Source: Collimonas antrihumi (GTDB lineage Bacteria; Pseudomonadota; Gammaproteobacteria; Burkholderiales; Burkholderiaceae_D). From it: a stretch of 64,000 bases of DNA. Below are positions 18,918 through 27,808 of the stretch, one piece after another. Numbering within the stretch: position 1 is the stretch's first letter; each line of letters starts with the position of its first letter. A program made the position numbers and the translations under genes. Under the pieces are notes generated by a model. The model searched no databases and was not told where the DNA came from. It saw only the letters and a list, made by a program, of their open reading frames with translations. Location: contig NZ_JAGQED010000018.1 in the NCBI RefSeq assembly GCF_018304965.1, forward strand, positions 1 to 64,000, in the 5' to 3' direction.

Positions 18918-20735
18918 TTATTGTGCAAACATTTGCAGATGTTCGACGACTGGGCCTAACGCCAGAGCCGGTACGTAATTAAGTACGCCCACCAGCACCA
19001 CGACACCGATCAGCAACGCGATGAACAGCGGGCCATGGGTCGGCATCGTGCCGGAGTTAGGTTCCAGCCGCTTTTTGGCAGCGAACGAACCAGCCATGGC
19101 CAGGATCGTGACGATGATGATGAAACGTCCGAACCACATTGCTATCGCCAACATGACGTTATAGAACGGCGTGTTGGCGGTTAAGCCGGCGAAGGCGCTG
19201 CCGTTGTTGTTGGCGGCAGACGAGAAGGCGTAAAGTATTTCGCTGAAGCCGTGGGCGCCCGGGTTAAGGATGCCCGCCACGCCAGCCGTCGCCATCACCG
19301 CAATCGCCGTACCGCCCAACACCAGCATTGGTGTCGCCAGGATGGCGATCGAAGTCATTTTCATTTCGAACGACTGGATCTTCTTACCCAGATATTCCGG
19401 CGTGCGGCCGATCATCAGGCCGGCGATGAATACCGCCATGATCGCAAACACCAGCATGCCGTACAGGCCGGAACCGACGCCGCCGAACACCACTTCGCCC
19501 ATTTGAATCAACGCCATCGGCACCATGCCGCCCAATGCCGTAAATGAATCGTGCATGGCGTTCACCGCACCGCAAGACGCAGCCGTGGTAACCGCGGCAA
19601 ACAAGGCCGAAGCGCTGATGCCGAAACGGCTTTCCTTGCCTTCCATGTTGCCGCCCGATTGCAGCAGGCTATGCGCCTGGTCGATGCCTAATGCGCTAAG
19701 GCCGGGATGCGATTGCTGCTCGGCGTACATCACCACGGCCGTCATGATCACGAAAATGATGGTCATCGCCGCCAGCACCGCCCAGCCCTGGCGGATATCG
19801 CCAACCATGAAACCGAAGGTGAAACACAGCGCCGCCGGGATCAGGAAGATGGCCAGCATCTCCATGAAATTCGACAACGGCGTCGGGTTTTCATATGGAT
19901 GGGCAGAGTTGGCGTTGAAGAAACCGCCGCCGTTGGTGCCGATCATCTTGATCGCCTCTTGCGAAGCCACCGGGCCCATGGCCAAGGTTTGCACCTTGGT
20001 ATTCATGGTCTCCGGCACCGGCTTGCCCGCGGCATCATTGACCAACTGACCGTCAGCGCCGACTTTGGGCTGCTGATAAGTCAGCGGCTGCACGATGGTG
20101 GCGTCTTTATATGAATCGAAATTCTGGATCACGCCTTGACTGATCAGGAACACCGAGAAAATCACCGATAACGGTAACAACAGGTACACGGTAGTGCGGG
20201 TGATGTCGGTCCAGAAATTACCGATCGACTGTGCAGAGTGACGCGAGAAACCACGGATCAGTGCGAAGGCAACCGCGATACCGGTAGCTGCGGAGAAGAA
20301 GTTCTGCACTGCCAGCACCAGCATCTGGGTCAGGTAACTCATCGCGCTTTCACCCGAATAACCTTGCCAGTTGGTGTTGGTGATAAAGCTGACCGCAGTG
20401 TTGAATGCAGAATCGGAACTGAGATTCACAAAATGCTGCGGATTCAGCGGCAACCAGAGTTGGAAACGTTGCAAGGCGTAAGTCGCCAGCGCGCCGATGG
20501 TATTAAACAGCAGCAATGCCAGTGCATAGGTCTTCCAGTTCATCTCGGACCTGGCCTGGATGCCGGCGCAACGATACAGCCATTGCTCGATCCGACTGAA
20601 CCAGCCGAAACCGGTTACCGGCGCATGATCGGACGATCCGGCGGCCACTTGCACGATAAATTTCCCGAGCGGGTAGCTCAGCACCAGCAGCACCGCCAGG
20701 AAAGCTATCAATAACATGGTGGATTGGGAGGTCAT
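18918..20735 (-). CDS. kdpA: KdpA, potassium-binding channel-like subunit
   Basis: 605 residues with about ten membrane helices. The family's four pore loops are visible, including [21 protein letters not shown], split here as a selectivity-filter GGGFF motif, and [11 protein letters not shown]. KdpA binds and conducts potassium in the KdpFABC complex. The ATG at 20735 lies just past the kdpF stop, and its GGAGG ribosome binding site sits inside the kdpF coding region, so translation is probably coupled. Confidence 0.97.
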   Translation of the reverse strand: MTSQSTMLLIAFLAVLLVLSYPLGKFIVQVAAGSSDHAPVTGFGWFSRIEQWLYRCAGIQARSEMNWKTYALALLLFNTIGALATYALQRFQLWLPLNPQHFVNLSSDSAFNTAVSFITNTNWQGYSGESAMSYLTQMLVLAVQNFFSAATGIAVAFALIRGFSRHSAQSIGNFWTDITRTTVYLLLPLSVIFSVFLISQGVIQNFDSYKDATIVQPLTYQQPKVGADGQLVNDAAGKPVPETMNTKVQTLAMGPVASQEAIKMIGTNGGGFFNANSAHPYENPTPLSNFMEMLAIFLIPAALCFTFGFMVGDIRQGWAVLAAMTIIFVIMTAVVMYAEQQSHPGLSALGIDQAHSLLQSGGNMEGKESRFGISASALFAAVTTAASCGAVNAMHDSFTALGGMVPMALIQMGEVVFGGVGSGLYGMLVFAIMAVFIAGLMIGRTPEYLGKKIQSFEMKMTSIAILATPMLVLGGTAIAVMATAGVAGILNPGAHGFSEILYAFSSAANNNGSAFAGLTANTPFYNVMLAIAMWFGRFIIIVTILAMAGSFAAKKRLEPNSGTMPTHGPLFIALLIGVVVLVGVLNYVPALALGPVVEHLQMFAQ

Positions 20736-20736
20736 G

Positions 20737-20826
20737 TCAGAAGTCCTCCGCTTTGATCAAGGCCACGACCAGATACACCAGCAGCGCGACAGTAACCACC
20801 GCGCCAAGCACATAAAACGGGTTCAT
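20737..20826 (-). CDS. kdpF: KdpF, small stabilising subunit
   Basis: 29 residues, reading [16 protein letters not shown] and onward to AEDF. It is a single hydrophobic helix with the family length and the usual short charged tail. KdpF is a membrane peptide that stabilises the KdpABC complex. It overlaps the upstream 38-codon ORF by four bases (ATGA), and its stop is one base from the kdpA start codon. Size, position and sequence make the call firm despite the gene being very short. Confidence 0.93.
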   Translation of the reverse strand: MNPFYVLGAVVTVALLVYLVVALIKAEDF

Positions 20827-20939
20827 TGCCGGCTCTCCAATTTTTTGCATCCCACCGCCAGCGCCCAGGTGACGACAAACATCGCCACGATTGCGCCAAC
20901 ATAAATTCCGTCCATCGCCAGATCCTTCAGCTCCATCAT
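20823..20939 (-). CDS. 38-residue single-helix membrane protein leading the kdp operon
   Basis: Starts at 20939 (or the adjacent ATG at 20936) behind a GAGGG ribosome binding site. The N-terminus is MMELKDLAMDGIYV, followed by one hydrophobic helix (GAIVAMFVVTWALAVG) and the polar tail CKKLESRQ. The stop overlaps the kdpF start as ATGA, so it is translationally coupled to the operon. Short membrane ORFs in this place are known in other kdp operons of proteobacteria, but I know of no assigned function. It could be an additional small subunit or a leader that couples translation of kdpF. There are no homologous features with KdpF beyond the helix. Confidence 0.75.
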   Translation of the reverse strand: MMELKDLAMDGIYVGAIVAMFVVTWALAVGCKKLESRQ

Positions 20940-21014
20940 TACCCTCATCACAGATTAGTTGCGGTATCGTCAGGCTATAGAGAAGCTTCTAAAAATGTCG
21001 TAAAGAGTCTGGAT

Positions 21015-21046
21015 CGGGGTGTAAACAAAGTGTAAAAAAACCGTAA
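21015..21046 (-). promoter_or_regulatory. Candidate KdpE operator upstream of the kdp operon
   Basis: Read on the minus strand, the segment contains TTTTTTTACA followed by CTTTGTTTACACCCCG. This closely resembles the T-rich KdpE box of the E. coli kdpFABC promoter (a T-run followed by TTTACACCCCG). Two TTTACA units lie about 13 bases apart, which could suit a KdpE dimer or tandem sites. It is about 75-105 bases upstream of the first small ORF. Confidence 0.55.
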
Positions 21047-21175
21047 AAGCCCCGAGGGAAAGCCCGTTATCTGAAGGACAAACAGGTTCCATGCCTTTTT
21101 TGCACCTTCCGGCTCAATTTTTGCTGGCAAACGCGGTACACTTTCAGCCTCGCCAGCTAACGCCATGACACCTAC

Positions 21176-23347
21176 ATGCACTACGCTCTAGATCTGCGCA
21201 CCTTTATTTTTAGTCATTATTTCTATACTGGTTTGCGGATCGCCACGGGTGTGGTGGGGCTGACCATGCTGGTGCTGCAGTTCAGCGACCTGCCGACTGC
21301 GATGACGGTTTGTATCGGCGCCTTGTCGACCAGCCTGATGGATTTGCCGAGTTCGCTGCGCCACAAATTCAACGAAATGCTGTCGAGCGTGCTGTTGTGC
21401 ACCGTGGTCACCCTGATCATCAGCTTGTGCGCGCCGTTTCACTGGCTGCTGAGCTTCATGCTGGTGGTAGTGACTTTCCTCGCCAGCATGATGGTGGTGT
21501 ACGGTAAAAAGGCTATGCCCTTGCAATTTGCCGCCTTGTTCGTGATGACTTTGTCGATGGAAAACGCCATGAACGTGGAGCAGGCGTTTTTCCATACCGG
21601 CTTGTTCCTGGCGGGCGGCCTGTCTTATCTGGCCTACTCGATGGTGGTCTCCTGGTTCCTGCGCAGCCGCATCAAGCAGCAGGTGCTGGCCGAAGCCTTG
21701 TTTGAACTGGCGCGCTATATCAATATCAAAGCCGATTTCTACGATATGCATGTCGACCTGAACAGCCAGTTCAATCTCCTGGTGCGCCAGCAGATCGTGC
21801 TGGCGGAAAAGCAGCAGGCATCGCGCGACCTGATCCTGCGCGATCCCAGGAACCAGGAAGATGCGATCCTGGTGCAGGTTCATTTCGGCATGTTCGATCT
21901 GTATGAACACATTCTCTCGACCCACACCGACTACGCCATCCTGCGCCAGCATCTGGCCGATGCCGAAGTCCTGACTTATCTGCGCGACCTGGTCGACAAG
22001 GCGGCCAAGGATATCGAAACGATTGCCTACGCAGTCACCCGCAAGCGCGCCTCATTCGCCAGCATCAGCTACAAGGCGGAGCGGCGTTCGATCGAAAGCG
22101 AACTGCAGCAATTGCAGCAGGACAGCCTGGCCGGCAAGGTGTCAGAGGATGCGCTGGACATCCTGCGCACCACCTACGGCAAAATTTGCGATGCGATCGA
22201 TATGATCGGCCAGCTGCACCACGCCACGCAAAGCGTGCAAGGACCGTTGCCGGTACTGCTGGGCAAAGACATGACGCCGTTCCTGACGCAGCAAAAATAC
22301 CAGTTGGGCGTGCTGGTTGCCAATCTGCGCTGGCACTCGCCGACATTCCGCTTTGCGGTGCGTGCCGCGCTGGCGATTTCCTGCGGCCTGCTGGCGGCCG
22401 ATGCCCTGCCCTACGCCGGCCACGGTTACTGGATCGTGCTGACGATTGCCATCATTTTGAAGCCCAGCTTCAGCCAGACCAAGCAGCGCCGCAGCGACCG
22501 CCTGATCGGTACCCTGATAGGGTGCGTGGCGACTGCGCTGATCTTGCGCTTCGTGCACGAGCCGATTGCATTGCTCGGCTTTTTATTCATGGCCACAGTG
22601 GCGGCGCCGGCATTCATCTACGTCAAGTATCGCTACACAGCAATCGCCGCCAGTATGCAGATACTGCTGCAAATCAATCTGGTGATCCCGAGTAGCGGCC
22701 ATGTCATCGGCGAACGCCTGATCGACACGCTGATCGGCGCGGCCATCGCTACCGCATTCAGCTTCGTCTTGCCAAGCTGGGAATATCGCACGCTGCCGCA
22801 GTTGATCCGGAATGTCCTGAAGAGCAACCAGCGTTTTCTGGACGCCAGCAACCAGCTCATGCAAGGCAAGGCGCGGGACGACTTCATCTACCGTATCTGC
22901 CGCAAGCGTTTTCTCGACAGCATGTCCGAACTGGTATCGACGCTGGTGCGCATGCTCGACGAGCCGGTCAGCAAGCATCGCGCGGTGGAAAACCTGAATC
23001 AGTTCATTGTCCAGAATTATCTTGTCATGGCGCATGTGGCGGCCCTGCGCATGCTGTTGCGCCGCAACGCTGAAGGCATGCCGCATGAAGCGGTCAATCT
23101 GGAACTGGATGCGGCGACTGCACGGGTCGGCAAGACCTTGGGGCTGGCGGAACTTGTACTTAATCCGAACGCCCCCTTGCCACCCTCCGATGGCGTGCCG
23201 ATCGCCTCGCAAGAGATCGATGCCGGCGCCCAGGCGGAAAGCTGGCCATCGTGGCACCCGCTGCTGCAGCGGGTAGAGTTACTCTGTCAGGACAGCGAAA
23301 AAATCGCCGTCAACAGTGCGGCGATCGGGCGGATTCTGGCGGCATGA
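21176..23347 (+). CDS. FUSC-family inner membrane transporter
   Basis: 723 residues with the FUSC/YccS layout. A first block of about six helices (residues ~15-165) is followed by a long cytoplasmic helical region (~170-390), then a second block of helices (~390-535, including GLLAADALPYAGHGYWIVLTI and QTKQRRSDRLIGTLIG, a conserved FUSC signature) and a C-terminal cytoplasmic domain. Family members are thought to export aromatic acids such as p-hydroxybenzoate or fusaric acid. No periplasmic adaptor or outer membrane channel is adjacent, so a YccS-like stand-alone role is likelier. It is divergent from the kdp operon and shares its intergenic region. Confidence 0.85.
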   Translation: MHYALDLRTFIFSHYFYTGLRIATGVVGLTMLVLQFSDLPTAMTVCIGALSTSLMDLPSSLRHKFNEMLSSVLLCTVVTLIISLCAPFHWLLSFMLVVVTFLASMMVVYGKKAMPLQFAALFVMTLSMENAMNVEQAFFHTGLFLAGGLSYLAYSMVVSWFLRSRIKQQVLAEALFELARYINIKADFYDMHVDLNSQFNLLVRQQIVLAEKQQASRDLILRDPRNQEDAILVQVHFGMFDLYEHILSTHTDYAILRQHLADAEVLTYLRDLVDKAAKDIETIAYAVTRKRASFASISYKAERRSIESELQQLQQDSLAGKVSEDALDILRTTYGKICDAIDMIGQLHHATQSVQGPLPVLLGKDMTPFLTQQKYQLGVLVANLRWHSPTFRFAVRAALAISCGLLAADALPYAGHGYWIVLTIAIILKPSFSQTKQRRSDRLIGTLIGCVATALILRFVHEPIALLGFLFMATVAAPAFIYVKYRYTAIAASMQILLQINLVIPSSGHVIGERLIDTLIGAAIATAFSFVLPSWEYRTLPQLIRNVLKSNQRFLDASNQLMQGKARDDFIYRICRKRFLDSMSELVSTLVRMLDEPVSKHRAVENLNQFIVQNYLVMAHVAALRMLLRRNAEGMPHEAVNLELDAATARVGKTLGLAELVLNPNAPLPPSDGVPIASQEIDAGAQAESWPSWHPLLQRVELLCQDSEKIAVNSAAIGRILAA

Positions 23348-23400
23348 CGGCGATATGCAACGCGAGCGGTCAAGTTAGGTCGTTTAGTTTTAGTCTGAAG

Positions 23401-23733
23401 CTACAGGTTTTTGTCTACGTCGTCGTGTTCGCCGCAAATCCTCATGTACGCCGTTTCTTCTTCATAAGTAAAACTAGCTTTGTACGTATCATTTGTTGTC
23501 AAATGAATAGAGTACACAGGAACTTTTTTATTTTGATCTAAGGCGGATAAAACTTGTTTGTTGGTTAGAGCGTGTAGATGTAACTTCGCTGGCGCGTTGT
23601 CAATATCAAGCAAGATGAGTTCACTCAAGGCACGCTTAGCTTCCTTTAATACGTCTGGCTTGAGTTTCCTGAATGTTTTTTGAAATATAGGGTTGCCATA
23701 ATTTACTGCGCGAATCTGCCTTACCTTGCTCAT
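23401..23733 (-). CDS. RelE/ParE-superfamily toxin-like protein
   Basis: 110 residues, basic at the N-terminus. The pattern fits the RelE/ParE fold: a helical hairpin FQKTFRKLKPDVLKEAKRAL, strands KLHLHALTNKQV and VYSIHLTTNDTYKASFTYEE, and a final strand with AYMRICGEHDDVDKNL. That last stretch matches the RIGxHDxxY-type end of RelE/YafQ toxins, although the usual terminal Tyr or His is replaced by Asp/Lys. Such toxins cleave mRNA on ribosomes or inhibit gyrase. The start overlaps the upstream partner's stop by four bases (ATGA). GC is well below the flanking genes, suggesting acquisition. The toxin function is inferred from sequence pattern and gene pairing. Confidence 0.6.
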   Translation of the reverse strand: MSKVRQIRAVNYGNPIFQKTFRKLKPDVLKEAKRALSELILLDIDNAPAKLHLHALTNKQVLSALDQNKKVPVYSIHLTTNDTYKASFTYEEETAYMRICGEHDDVDKNL

Positions 23734-24263
23734 GCAGAAGCAATAATTTTATCTAACAGGCGATCAGATTCCTCTTTTGAATGGGCGGTATAGTCATTCA
23801 GTCTTTTGGCATAATTTGCGTCGTGCTCAGCAATTGCCCATTGCAGTTGATTTGCTTCATCATATTGCTCACTCATCAATTCCAGGATCGTGTTTAGTTC
23901 AAGATGGATTTTTTCCACAGCATCGCCAAATCGGGCCATTTCGGTAGCGGCTTTCAGGATTTGGCCACGGTCAGCATGTAAAACCTGCTTCAAATCCTCT
24001 ATCTTGCCCCGCAATATCATTTCAGGATCAATAGGTTCGGGATCTGTATTTTGTCGCACTTCCAATACGGAAATTTTTAATTTCCCACAAACGTCCGCCG
24101 CGATAGAAGATGCTTTCTTCAATCTTGGCAAAAGAAAATAGTTTCCAACGAAAGCGATAGATCGGGGAAGGCCGAGGAGAGTCTTAGGTGAGGACATTCG
24201 TTCAACGCGCTTTGCAGATTCCAGAGCGTCACGAATGGCTATATTCATCGATGCAATTTGCAT
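23730..24263 (-). CDS. Coiled-coil partner protein of the toxin-like gene
   Basis: 177 residues of no recognised family, behind a good GAGGAAAGC ribosome binding site. The N-terminal ~60 residues include a mildly hydrophobic stretch (LLGLPRSIAFVGNYFLL). From about 85 onward it is almost entirely helical and charged, with coiled-coil character. The C-terminus (AHSKEESDRLLDKIIASA) could wrap a toxin. There is no visible helix-turn-helix, AbrB or ribbon-helix-helix domain. The toxin-like gene overlaps its end, in antitoxin-toxin order. At twice the usual antitoxin length it may be an atypical antitoxin or a phage-defence style partner. The region is AT-rich. Confidence 0.55.
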   Translation of the reverse strand: MQIASMNIAIRDALESAKRVERMSSPKTLLGLPRSIAFVGNYFLLPRLKKASSIAADVCGKLKISVLEVRQNTDPEPIDPEMILRGKIEDLKQVLHADRGQILKAATEMARFGDAVEKIHLELNTILELMSEQYDEANQLQWAIAEHDANYAKRLNDYTAHSKEESDRLLDKIIASA

Positions 24264-24530
24264 GCTTTCCTCTCGGCTTCCAAATGGGCTGTACGTTTCA
24301 CAACGTTCGATTGAAAATCATACTACAGATTCAAATTTTTCCAGCTGTGCGTTCATCCAGCTTCCCTGTATCACTTCCCTGTATCACATGAGGTAGGCGA
24401 CTTTTAAGAAAAAACTTATTCAGTTTCTCCCGATTAAGACGACCAAAGCATATGCATCTGAAATTTCCATGTAGTATTATTTTCATGTGGAAATTCATTT
24501 GCGAATTTCCCCGTCTTTAATGGAGTAAAA

Positions 24531-24920
24531 ATGAAAATCTCCCTATCAAAACTCGCGGTCGCATCTGCCCTGTTAGCTCTGGCTTCAAGCGCCATGGCCA
24601 GCGCCAACGGCGGCACCATCCAATTCTCCGGCCGCATTGTCGCGCCGCCGTGCAGCACCGGCAGCTTCAATGCCGGACAGTTGAATCTCCAATGCGACAA
24701 TCTCAGCGCCTTCGCTGTCTCGTTTCAGCGCGTTGGCAGCAATGCAAACCCTGCCGCTACGACAATCACCTTGACGCGCGATGGCAAACCGTTGGGAACA
24801 GAGGAAGCGACCTCTTACCAGATGGTCCTGCGGGGACATACCCAGCTGGGCCTGTCTGCCAAGGCTCCGGCTGCAGGCGCCACTCTTAGCCCGGTCATGA
24901 TGACTGTCACCTATCTATAG
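24531..24920 (+). CDS. Chaperone-usher type pilin subunit (orphan)
   Basis: 129 residues. A signal peptide (MKISLSKLAVASALLALASS, cut near AMA-SA) precedes a short mature pilin starting GGTIQFSGRIVAPPC. Two cysteines about 28 residues apart would form the disulphide typical of fimbrial subunits. The end MTVTYL, with a penultimate-type Tyr, matches the pilin donor-strand groove pattern. No chaperone, usher or adhesin gene is adjacent, so it depends on a machinery elsewhere or is a stand-alone secreted protein. The 267 bases upstream are AT-rich with no other gene. GGAG precedes the ATG. Confidence 0.75.
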   Translation: MKISLSKLAVASALLALASSAMASANGGTIQFSGRIVAPPCSTGSFNAGQLNLQCDNLSAFAVSFQRVGSNANPAATTITLTRDGKPLGTEEATSYQMVLRGHTQLGLSAKAPAAGATLSPVMMTVTYL

Positions 24921-24956
24921 ACAACGCAAAACAGTGCAATAAATTGATGGATCAAT

Positions 24957-24991
24957 CCAGCCGCAGCGTTTCCGCCACGCTTTGCGGCTGG
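24957..24991. terminator. Bidirectional terminator-like hairpin after the pilin gene
   Basis: A perfect 9-base stem, CCAGCCGCA (24957-24965) and TGCGGCTGG (24983-24991). It sits between the convergent pilin gene and the truncated lactonase, touching the latter's stop. There is no strong T-run on either side, so termination is probable but not certain. Confidence 0.5.
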
Positions 24992-25594
24992 TCAGTCTCG
25001 GAACCGGGCTTCCGGCAAACCACGCACATCAGGCAGGCGTAACTGGAGCACTCCCCCTGCTGCCGGCTCGGCCAGCAAGGCAGCATCCGATAGCGATTCA
25101 CGCGCGCTGGTTATGTACAACGTATCCAAAGCCGCCCCGCCAAACGCCACGCAACTAGGCTGCGCTACCGGCACCTGGACGATGCGCTCAATGCTGCCGT
25201 CCGGCGCGTAACGCAGCACACGATGACCGCCCCACCGGGCATTCCACAGATAACCAGCGCTGTCGATAGTTGAGCCATCCGGTTCGCCCGGCTGCTCCTG
25301 CAAGTCGGCAAACAGGCGATCGTTGCCGATCGTGCCGGCATCGGTGTCGTAGTCGCAGCAACGAATCGTCCTGGTGGGCGAATCGCAGTAATACATGGTG
25401 TGTCCATCCGGACTAAAGCAGATGCTGTTACGTCTCCTTGAAATTATTATGAATTCATCCACTGCAGGACCGCACGCGGTAACCAGGTAAGCATGACGAC
25501 GCTGGACCAGCGTGAATGTGGGCTCATAGCAAGGATTGCTGCGATATCGATCCAATGAATTTTTACGCCACATCAATACTGTATTTGGTATCAT
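24992..25594 (-). pseudogene. 5'-truncated SMP-30/gluconolactonase (sugar lactonase)
   Basis: The frame encodes 200 residues, but only the part from about residue 55 looks like the SMP-30 family: NSICFSPDGHTMYYCDSPTR, EPDGSTIDSAGYLWNARWGG and LYITSARESLS. Intact members are near 290-310 residues, so roughly the first 130 family residues, including the N-terminal metal-binding Glu, are gone. Residues 1-54 (LDRYRSNPCYEPTFTLVQ and onward) match nothing I recognise and probably come from joined foreign sequence. The retained metal-site Asp (PDGST) cannot act alone. In intact pentose pathways this enzyme opens the aldonolactone produced by the SDR dehydrogenase, whose operon now lies 15 kb away. 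It is divergent from the LysR gene. Confidence 0.75.
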
Positions 25595-25692
25595 TTTGAG
25601 AGCTTCACCGTGGCGGCAAAGCCGGTGGAGCGAAGTGGATCAAAGGTGGATCCAATAAATGGCGTACAAAAAAATCAACTAATAAGACGACA

Positions 25693-26634
25693 ATGCCTAC
25701 CAACGACACCAACTGGTTTCTGCGCGCACGCCTGAAAACCCGGCAGCTGCTTTTGCTGATAGCACTGGATGATGAGCGCAATATCCATCGTGCGGCGGAG
25801 GCGCTCAACATGACGCAGCCGGCCGCCTCCAAGCAACTCAAGGATCTGGAAGACATGCTGGATGTGCAGCTGTTCGAGCGGCTGCCGCGCGGCATGCGGC
25901 CGACCATCTATGGCGAAGCGATGATCCGCCATTCGCGCATGGCGCTGACCAGTTTGTCGCATGCGCACGACGACATCACGGCGCTGAAGTCCGGCCTGTC
26001 CGGGCAAGTGAATGTCGGCGCGATCCTGTCGCCCGGCATGGTGCTGCTGCCGCCGGCGATTGCACGGCTAAAGCAGCAGGCGCCGATGCTGCGGATCGGG
26101 GTCGAGGTGGAGAGCAGCAATATCTTGCTGGAGCGGCTTCAGCGCGGCTCGCTGGATTTCCTGGTGGCGCGCATCATGGATCAGGATGACAACCACAATC
26201 TCGACTATGAAGAGTTATCGGACGAACCGGTATGCGCAGTGGCGCGAGTCGATCATCCCTTGCGCCATGTCACCAACCTGCAGTTGAAGGATATCGCCGA
26301 TGCCGGCTGGATCCTGCCGCCCAAGGGCAGCATCTTGCGCCATCGGGTCGACATGATGTTTCACAAGGACGGCCTGGCGCCGCCCGCCAACGTGGTCGAC
26401 ACCACCGCGATCCTGGTCATCAGCAGCCTGTTGCAGCAAACCGATTTCCTGCACGTGATGCCGGCCGAGGTGGCGCGCTTTTATGCGCAGGTGAACGTAC
26501 TGGCGATACTGCCGATCGAGTTGCCGTGCAAGATGGATGGCTTCGGCATCATCACCCGGCGTCTGCAGATACTTTCCCCGGGCGCGAAAATCCTGCAACA
26601 AACGATTCGTGACGTCGCGGCGCAAATCTACTAG
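25693..26634 (+). CDS. LysR-family regulator, GbpR-like
   Basis: 313 residues. N-terminal winged helix at ~15-75 (LLIALDDERNIHRAAEALNMTQPAASKQLKDLEDML), then a substrate-binding domain with GVEVESSNILLERLQRGSLDF and WILPPKGS. The sequence style matches the GbpR group that controls galactose/arabinose-binding-protein operons. It is divergent from the truncated sugar lactonase. That makes it the likely regulator of the pentose operon at 40.1-49.6 kb, which the type VI block has moved away. The regulatory link is inferred from family and original neighbourhood. Confidence 0.82.
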   Translation: MPTNDTNWFLRARLKTRQLLLLIALDDERNIHRAAEALNMTQPAASKQLKDLEDMLDVQLFERLPRGMRPTIYGEAMIRHSRMALTSLSHAHDDITALKSGLSGQVNVGAILSPGMVLLPPAIARLKQQAPMLRIGVEVESSNILLERLQRGSLDFLVARIMDQDDNHNLDYEELSDEPVCAVARVDHPLRHVTNLQLKDIADAGWILPPKGSILRHRVDMMFHKDGLAPPANVVDTTAILVISSLLQQTDFLHVMPAEVARFYAQVNVLAILPIELPCKMDGFGIITRRLQILSPGAKILQQTIRDVAAQIY

Positions 26635-26717
26635 AGTAGAGACGTTAGCCCCGACGGCGACGGCAAACATCATGATCCGGGGCGGTCAATAAAAAATCAG
26701 AAAAAAGGGGATGGTCG

Positions 26718-27545
26718 ATGTTAACCAAATTAGCAAAATACCGATTTCCGGCTTTAATTGCAGCCGCCTTCTTTGTTTGTAATGCTGGCGCACAAACGTC
26801 CGTGACTGAGGTACGTGCGCCAGCGGAATCAAGCATTCCAGCCGGCCCCAGGGGAGCCGCGATTCAGGAAGGCCGGAAACTGATGAACGAGACCCATCAG
26901 CGCCTGCCCAAAAATGTCGGGAACGGCCTCAATTGCACCAATTGTCATCTGGCTGGCGGCGCCACGGCGAACGCATCGCCGTGGGTCGGTATCTGGGGAG
27001 TTTTTCCGGAATACCGCGCGCGTAGCGGCAAGCTGATCTCCTTGCAGGAAAGGATCAACGATTGCTTCGAGCGTTCGATGAATGGCAAGCCGCTGCCATA
27101 TACGTCGACGGAAATGACGAATATCCTGGCTTACATGCAGTGGTTGTCGACCGGCGTGCCGACTGGCGTAAGCGTGGCGGGAAGAGGTTTCGGAGCGATC
27201 GACCAGAAACTCAAGGCGGATCCGAACCACGGCAAGCAGGTGTATGCAGACAAATGCGCGAGCTGCCATGGTGCAGACGGAGCAGGCATGAAAAACGGCG
27301 AACACGGCTATACCTTCCCGCCGCTATGGGGAGCAGACTCCTTCAACGACGGCGCCGGCATGGCCCGCACCTACACGGCGGCGGCGTTCGTCAAACACAA
27401 TATGCCGCTGGGCCAGGGTGGCACCTTGACGGACCAGGAGGCGGTGGATGTATCGGAATTCTTCACCCATCAGCCGCGACCGGTCTATCCCGGAAAATCA
27501 CATGACTGGCCGCTGGGTGATAAGCCGAAAGATGCGCGCAGCTGA
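26718..27545 (+). CDS. TsdA-like dihaem cytochrome c
   Basis: 275 residues. A Sec signal peptide (LIAAAFFVCNAGAQT, cut near AGA-QT) places it in the periplasm. Two haem c sites are present: C73-x2-C76-H77 (LNCTNCHL) and C180-x2-C183-H184 (KCASCHGADG). Between them, WVGIWGVFPEYRARSG and RINDCFERSMNGKPLP are typical of the thiosulfate dehydrogenase/TsdA and SoxA-like dihaem group. It may oxidise thiosulfate to tetrathionate, or act as an electron carrier. No partner cytochrome (TsdB) or sox genes are adjacent. The stop lies four bases from an SDR gene remnant on the opposite strand. Confidence 0.8.
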   Translation: MLTKLAKYRFPALIAAAFFVCNAGAQTSVTEVRAPAESSIPAGPRGAAIQEGRKLMNETHQRLPKNVGNGLNCTNCHLAGGATANASPWVGIWGVFPEYRARSGKLISLQERINDCFERSMNGKPLPYTSTEMTNILAYMQWLSTGVPTGVSVAGRGFGAIDQKLKADPNHGKQVYADKCASCHGADGAGMKNGEHGYTFPPLWGADSFNDGAGMARTYTAAAFVKHNMPLGQGGTLTDQEAVDVSEFFTHQPRPVYPGKSHDWPLGDKPKDARS

Positions 27546-27549
27546 GCGC

Positions 27550-27606
27550 TCAAGCCCAACCTGCATCTACGATGAATTCCTGCGCGGTGCACATCGCGCT
27601 ATCATC
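27550..27606 (-). pseudogene. Remnant: last 19 codons of an SDR dehydrogenase gene
   Basis: Read on the minus strand, the segment encodes DDSAMCTAQEFIVDAGWA and a stop. This is the exact C-terminus of the intact SDR at 40163-40954. The DNA is 51/57 identical to 40163-40219 and all six differences are synonymous, so the copy descends from a gene that was under protein-level selection. Homology stops abruptly at 27606. With the intact gene it brackets the type VI block as a direct repeat. Confidence 0.85.
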
Positions 27607-27808
27607 TCCGTTCGACAAATCACGGATTTACCAAGCCGACGTGTCGGCTATCTTCAATGACTTAACAACAATGGTCGCCAAGAAATCCATGTTCTAAATT
27701 TTATTAAAAAAATAACTATACTTACCAAAAAAACCATACATGCGGCAGGGGAAGTTGACGTATTATTAATTTTAATAATTTGTCATCCTACCTGGAGTTG
27801 CCGCCACT
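27607..27808 (+). promoter_or_regulatory. AT-rich leader of the type VI block
   Basis: About 200 bases, strongly AT-rich from 27690. It contains the inverted repeat ATTATTAA-TT-TTAATAAT (27762-27779) and a possible -35 TTGACG at 27755-27760. This is a plausible promoter for vgrG and a likely target of H-NS-type silencing. No gene is seen in it. Confidence 0.35.
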
